Source: DATJZH01 sp035499215 (lineage in GTDB: Bacteria > Actinomycetota > Actinomycetes > Streptosporangiales > Streptosporangiaceae). From it: a DNA stretch of 64,000 nucleotides. A model generated the notes under the pieces. The model did not search any database. It was not told the origin of the DNA and saw only the letters and a list, made by a program, of their open reading frames with translations. Position numbers and translations under genes: made by a program. Shown here piece by piece: positions 61,944 to 64,000 of the stretch; the first letter of the stretch is position 1, and every line of letters starts with the position of its first letter. Where the stretch lies: positions 1 through 64,000 of the forward strand of contig DATJZH010000177.1 of NCBI GenBank assembly GCA_035499215.1. Direction: 5' to 3'.

Positions 61944-64000
61944 TCAGAGCAGCTCAAGCTCCCTGGCGCGGCGCACCGCCTCACCGCGCTGAGTAGCGGC
62001 CAGCTTCCGGTAGATGCTCTTGAGGTGGGTCTTGACGGTGTTTACCGAGATGTACATCTCGGCGGCGATCTCCGCGGTGCTCAGCATCACCGACACGTGC
62101 CGCAGCACCTCGCGCTCGCGCTCGCTGAGCCGCTCGACGATCAGGGGCGCTGGCTGCCCGGCCGGCAGCTGCGCGGCCGCTGGCTGTCCCGCCGGCGGCC
62201 CGGCCGCGGGCTGCCCGGCCGCGATGGTGGCCGGGCTGACGAGGTCCGGTTCGAGCAGCTGCCGGTAGGCCTGTGCCAGGTCGGGGTCGCGCCGGAGCAC
62301 TGGCCGGATCCAGGCCCGTTCCAGCGCGAACGGCAGCCGGAGCAGCTCAGGCTCGCCAAGCCTCAGCGCATGCTCGAGTGCTCGCCGGCCGCGACCGCGG
62401 TCATCCCGGGCATAACTGAGCTGGGCATCGACCAGCATGCGCTCCAGGCTGATCCAGTCGGGCGGCTGCGCGCCTGGCGCCACGCTGGCGAGTGCGTGCC
62501 GGGCAGCGTCCGGGTCGCCGGCCGCGAGCCAGGCGCGGGCCAGCGCGACAGCCGCGTCAAGCCGGGACCCGGATCCGGCGCTCGCCGCCATGTCGACCGC
62601 TGACCGGATGTCCGACCGCGCTGCGCACCCCCGAGACTCGGCCAGGGTCAGCCTGCGGTCGAGCCAGGGGGGCAGCGACCAGCCATGACGGCCGCGGCCG
62701 ACGAACTGCGATGCCGCCCCCGGGCGGCCCTCGGCCAGGCTGCGGCGGGCCGCGACCAGGCAGGCCGCCGCGCTGAGGAGCCGGTCCGGGCGAGCCCGCA
62801 GGGCCTCGTCGGCCCGCTTCAGCCGACCGCGGGCGCTGGACAACTCGTTGCGCTCGGTATGCACGCACGCGAGCGCTACCTCGACCGCCGGGCTGAAAGG
62901 ATCTGGCAGGCCGTCCTCGCCGCTGGCCGGGGCCGCCTCGGCGGCCAGCGCCGCAGCGCGGTTGAGTCGGCCGCTGAGGGCTTCCACCAGCGCGAGCTGT
63001 CCCAGGCAGTCAGCTCGCTCGTGTTCGCCCTGCGCGGCGCGAGCGGCGGCCGCGCCCGTATCAAGGGCCGCGGCGGACGCATCGAGATCGCCGGACCAGA
63101 ATTCCACCGCGCCGCGCCCGGACAGCACCTGCGCTCGCAGCTCAGGATGGCGGGCGAGCAGGTCTGCGGGAAGTGCCGCGAGCAGATCCTCGGCCTGGCC
63201 GACAGCGGTCGTCGCGGCCTCGAGATCCCCGGTGCGCCGGGAAAAAGCCAGGCGGATCAGCGCGGCGGCAAGGCGAGCCGGAATCTCCGCGTCGGCGGGA
63301 AGAACCTCAAGCATGCCTTCGGCGGTCCTGAGCGAGGCCGGGCTCGGGTCGTCCCGGCCACGGGACAGTTCCATGGCGGCATCCACGAGCAGGTGCTGCG
63401 GCTCTGCGAGCGCCCGTCCGTCTGGCATGTCGCGGAAGCTGTCGGCGAGCTGCTCCCGGCCGCGCGGCTCGATGAGCTGGCCCACGGCCAGCTCATCGAG
63501 GACCATCCGGGCGGCCAGCGGCCAGTCATCTGCCGCCGCGGCGTTCCGCACCGCCTCGGCCAGCGACCCGTGCCGCCGGTACCAGCGCGCCGCCCGGCGA
63601 TGCAGGTCAGGCACCAGGTCCGGATAATCCCGCCGCAGCTTCAGCCGCAGGACCGCGCCGAATAGCGCATGGTAGCGGTACCAGCCATGCCCGACCGGGA
63701 GCACAAACGCGTTCGCCCTCGCCAGCACCCACAGCGCGGCCGCGGCGGACTCGTCGCCGGCGAGCTCGCCGGCGATATCGGCATTGACCCGGTCCAGAAT
63801 GCTTGTCCTGAGCAGAAATTCGCGGATTCTCGCGGGCTGAGCGTTGAGCACCTCGTCCACCAGATAGGCCGTCACGGCGCTGTCCTCGGCGACGAACTCC
63901 TTGACGAACTGCTCCGGGTCGGGGTGCCCGGCCATTGACATCGCCGCCAGGCGCAAGCCCGCTGCCCAGCCCTCCGCCTTCTGGCTCAGGCACCCGAGCG
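61944..64000 (-). CDS. LAL-family LuxR transcriptional regulator, N-terminus outside window
   Basis: The frame is open through the right edge (reading LSQKAEGWAAGLRLAAMSM), so at least 685 residues are present and the ATPase N-terminus is cut off. Visible parts are YLVDEVLNAQPARIREFLLR and WYRYHALFGAVLRLKLRRDY, long TPR-like helices, and the C-terminal LuxR HTH (LSEREREVLRHVSVMLSTAE, then NTVKTHLKSIYRKLAATQRG). The linker before the HTH is a repeat of Pro-Ala-Gly-Gln-Pro-Ala. Its HTH resembles that of the first LAL regulator at 33655. It is convergent with the 76-residue gene. Confidence 0.9.
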   Translation of the reverse strand, partial: LGCLSQKAEGWAAGLRLAAMSMAGHPDPEQFVKEFVAEDSAVTAYLVDEVLNAQPARIREFLLRTSILDRVNADIAGELAGDESAAAALWVLARANAFVLPVGHGWYRYHALFGAVLRLKLRRDYPDLVPDLHRRAARWYRRHGSLAEAVRNAAAADDWPLAARMVLDELAVGQLIEPRGREQLADSFRDMPDGRALAEPQHLLVDAAMELSRGRDDPSPASLRTAEGMLEVLPADAEIPARLAAALIRLAFSRRTGDLEAATTAVGQAEDLLAALPADLLARHPELRAQVLSGRGAVEFWSGDLDASAAALDTGAAAARAAQGEHERADCLGQLALVEALSGRLNRAAALAAEAAPASGEDGLPDPFSPAVEVALACVHTERNELSSARGRLKRADEALRARPDRLLSAAACLVAARRSLAEGRPGAASQFVGRGRHGWSLPPWLDRRLTLAESRGCAARSDIRSAVDMAASAGSGSRLDAAVALARAWLAAGDPDAARHALASVAPGAQPPDWISLERMLVDAQLSYARDDRGRGRRALEHALRLGEPELLRLPFALERAWIRPVLRRDPDLAQAYRQLLEPDLVSPATIAAGQPAAGPPAGQPAAAQLPAGQPAPLIVERLSEREREVLRHVSVMLSTAEIAAEMYISVNTVKTHLKSIYRKLAATQRGEAVRRARELELL

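Overview
This window comes from a high-GC Gram-positive chromosome of the Actinomycetota. The evidence is the actinobacterial gene orders (rplU-rpmA-obgE, mreBCD-pbp2-rodA, tig-clpP1-clpP2-clpX-valS-folC), frequent GTG/TTG starts, start/stop overlaps and very high GC3. Three giant MalT-like LuxR (LAL) regulators and a HelR-type RNA polymerase recycling ATPase suggest a filamentous actinomycete, perhaps Streptosporangiales-like. The exact taxon cannot be fixed from this sequence.

Layout. 1-0.9 kb: the right end of an element integrated at a tRNA-Ala(GGC) gene. The only element gene visible is a tyrosine integrase broken by a one-base frameshift. 0.9-33.5 kb: a housekeeping block read almost entirely on the minus strand. 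It holds nadD-rsfS-histidine phosphatase; helR with a probable small RNA on the opposite strand; rplU-rpmA-obgE; RNase E/G with two linked radical-SAM genes; the elongasome operon mreB-mreC-mreD-pbp2-rodA, with a very unusual MreD; folC-DUF4233; valS; and tig-clpP1-clpP2-clpX, with a ClgR-type box upstream of clpP1. Two plus-strand genes, an M48 protease and a TauE-like transporter, interrupt it.

33.6-64 kb: an accessory region that looks like an envelope/stress island. It contains three LAL regulators (33.7, 59.1 and 61.9 kb, the last cut by the window edge), cydDC without cydAB, two DUF6458 proteins, two GAP-family membrane proteins, an intact sulfatase and a degenerate sulfatase paralogue, a Na+/H+-type antiporter, a ClC channel, a K+-channel-like protein, DUF6325 with a 22-residue Arg-rich peptide, DUF2252, DUF1269, SHOCT, DUF7144, a lipoprotein and a CMD-like protein.

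The main discovery candidate is a repeated interrupted palindrome, TCACCC-N5-GGGTGA (relaxed form TCACCC-N5-GGRTGR). It sits in at least eight gaps between genes of this island, next to the first LAL regulator, DUF7144, DUF6458-cydDC, the CMD-like gene, DUF6325/DUF2252, the ClC channel and DUF1269. I did not see it in gaps of the first 33 kb. Its distribution suggests that the island is one regulon, possibly controlled by the LAL protein whose own promoter region carries two copies. Other leads are the roughly 60-nt RNA opposite helR, the sulfatase/pseudosulfatase pair, and the 380-residue basic repeat tail on MreD.
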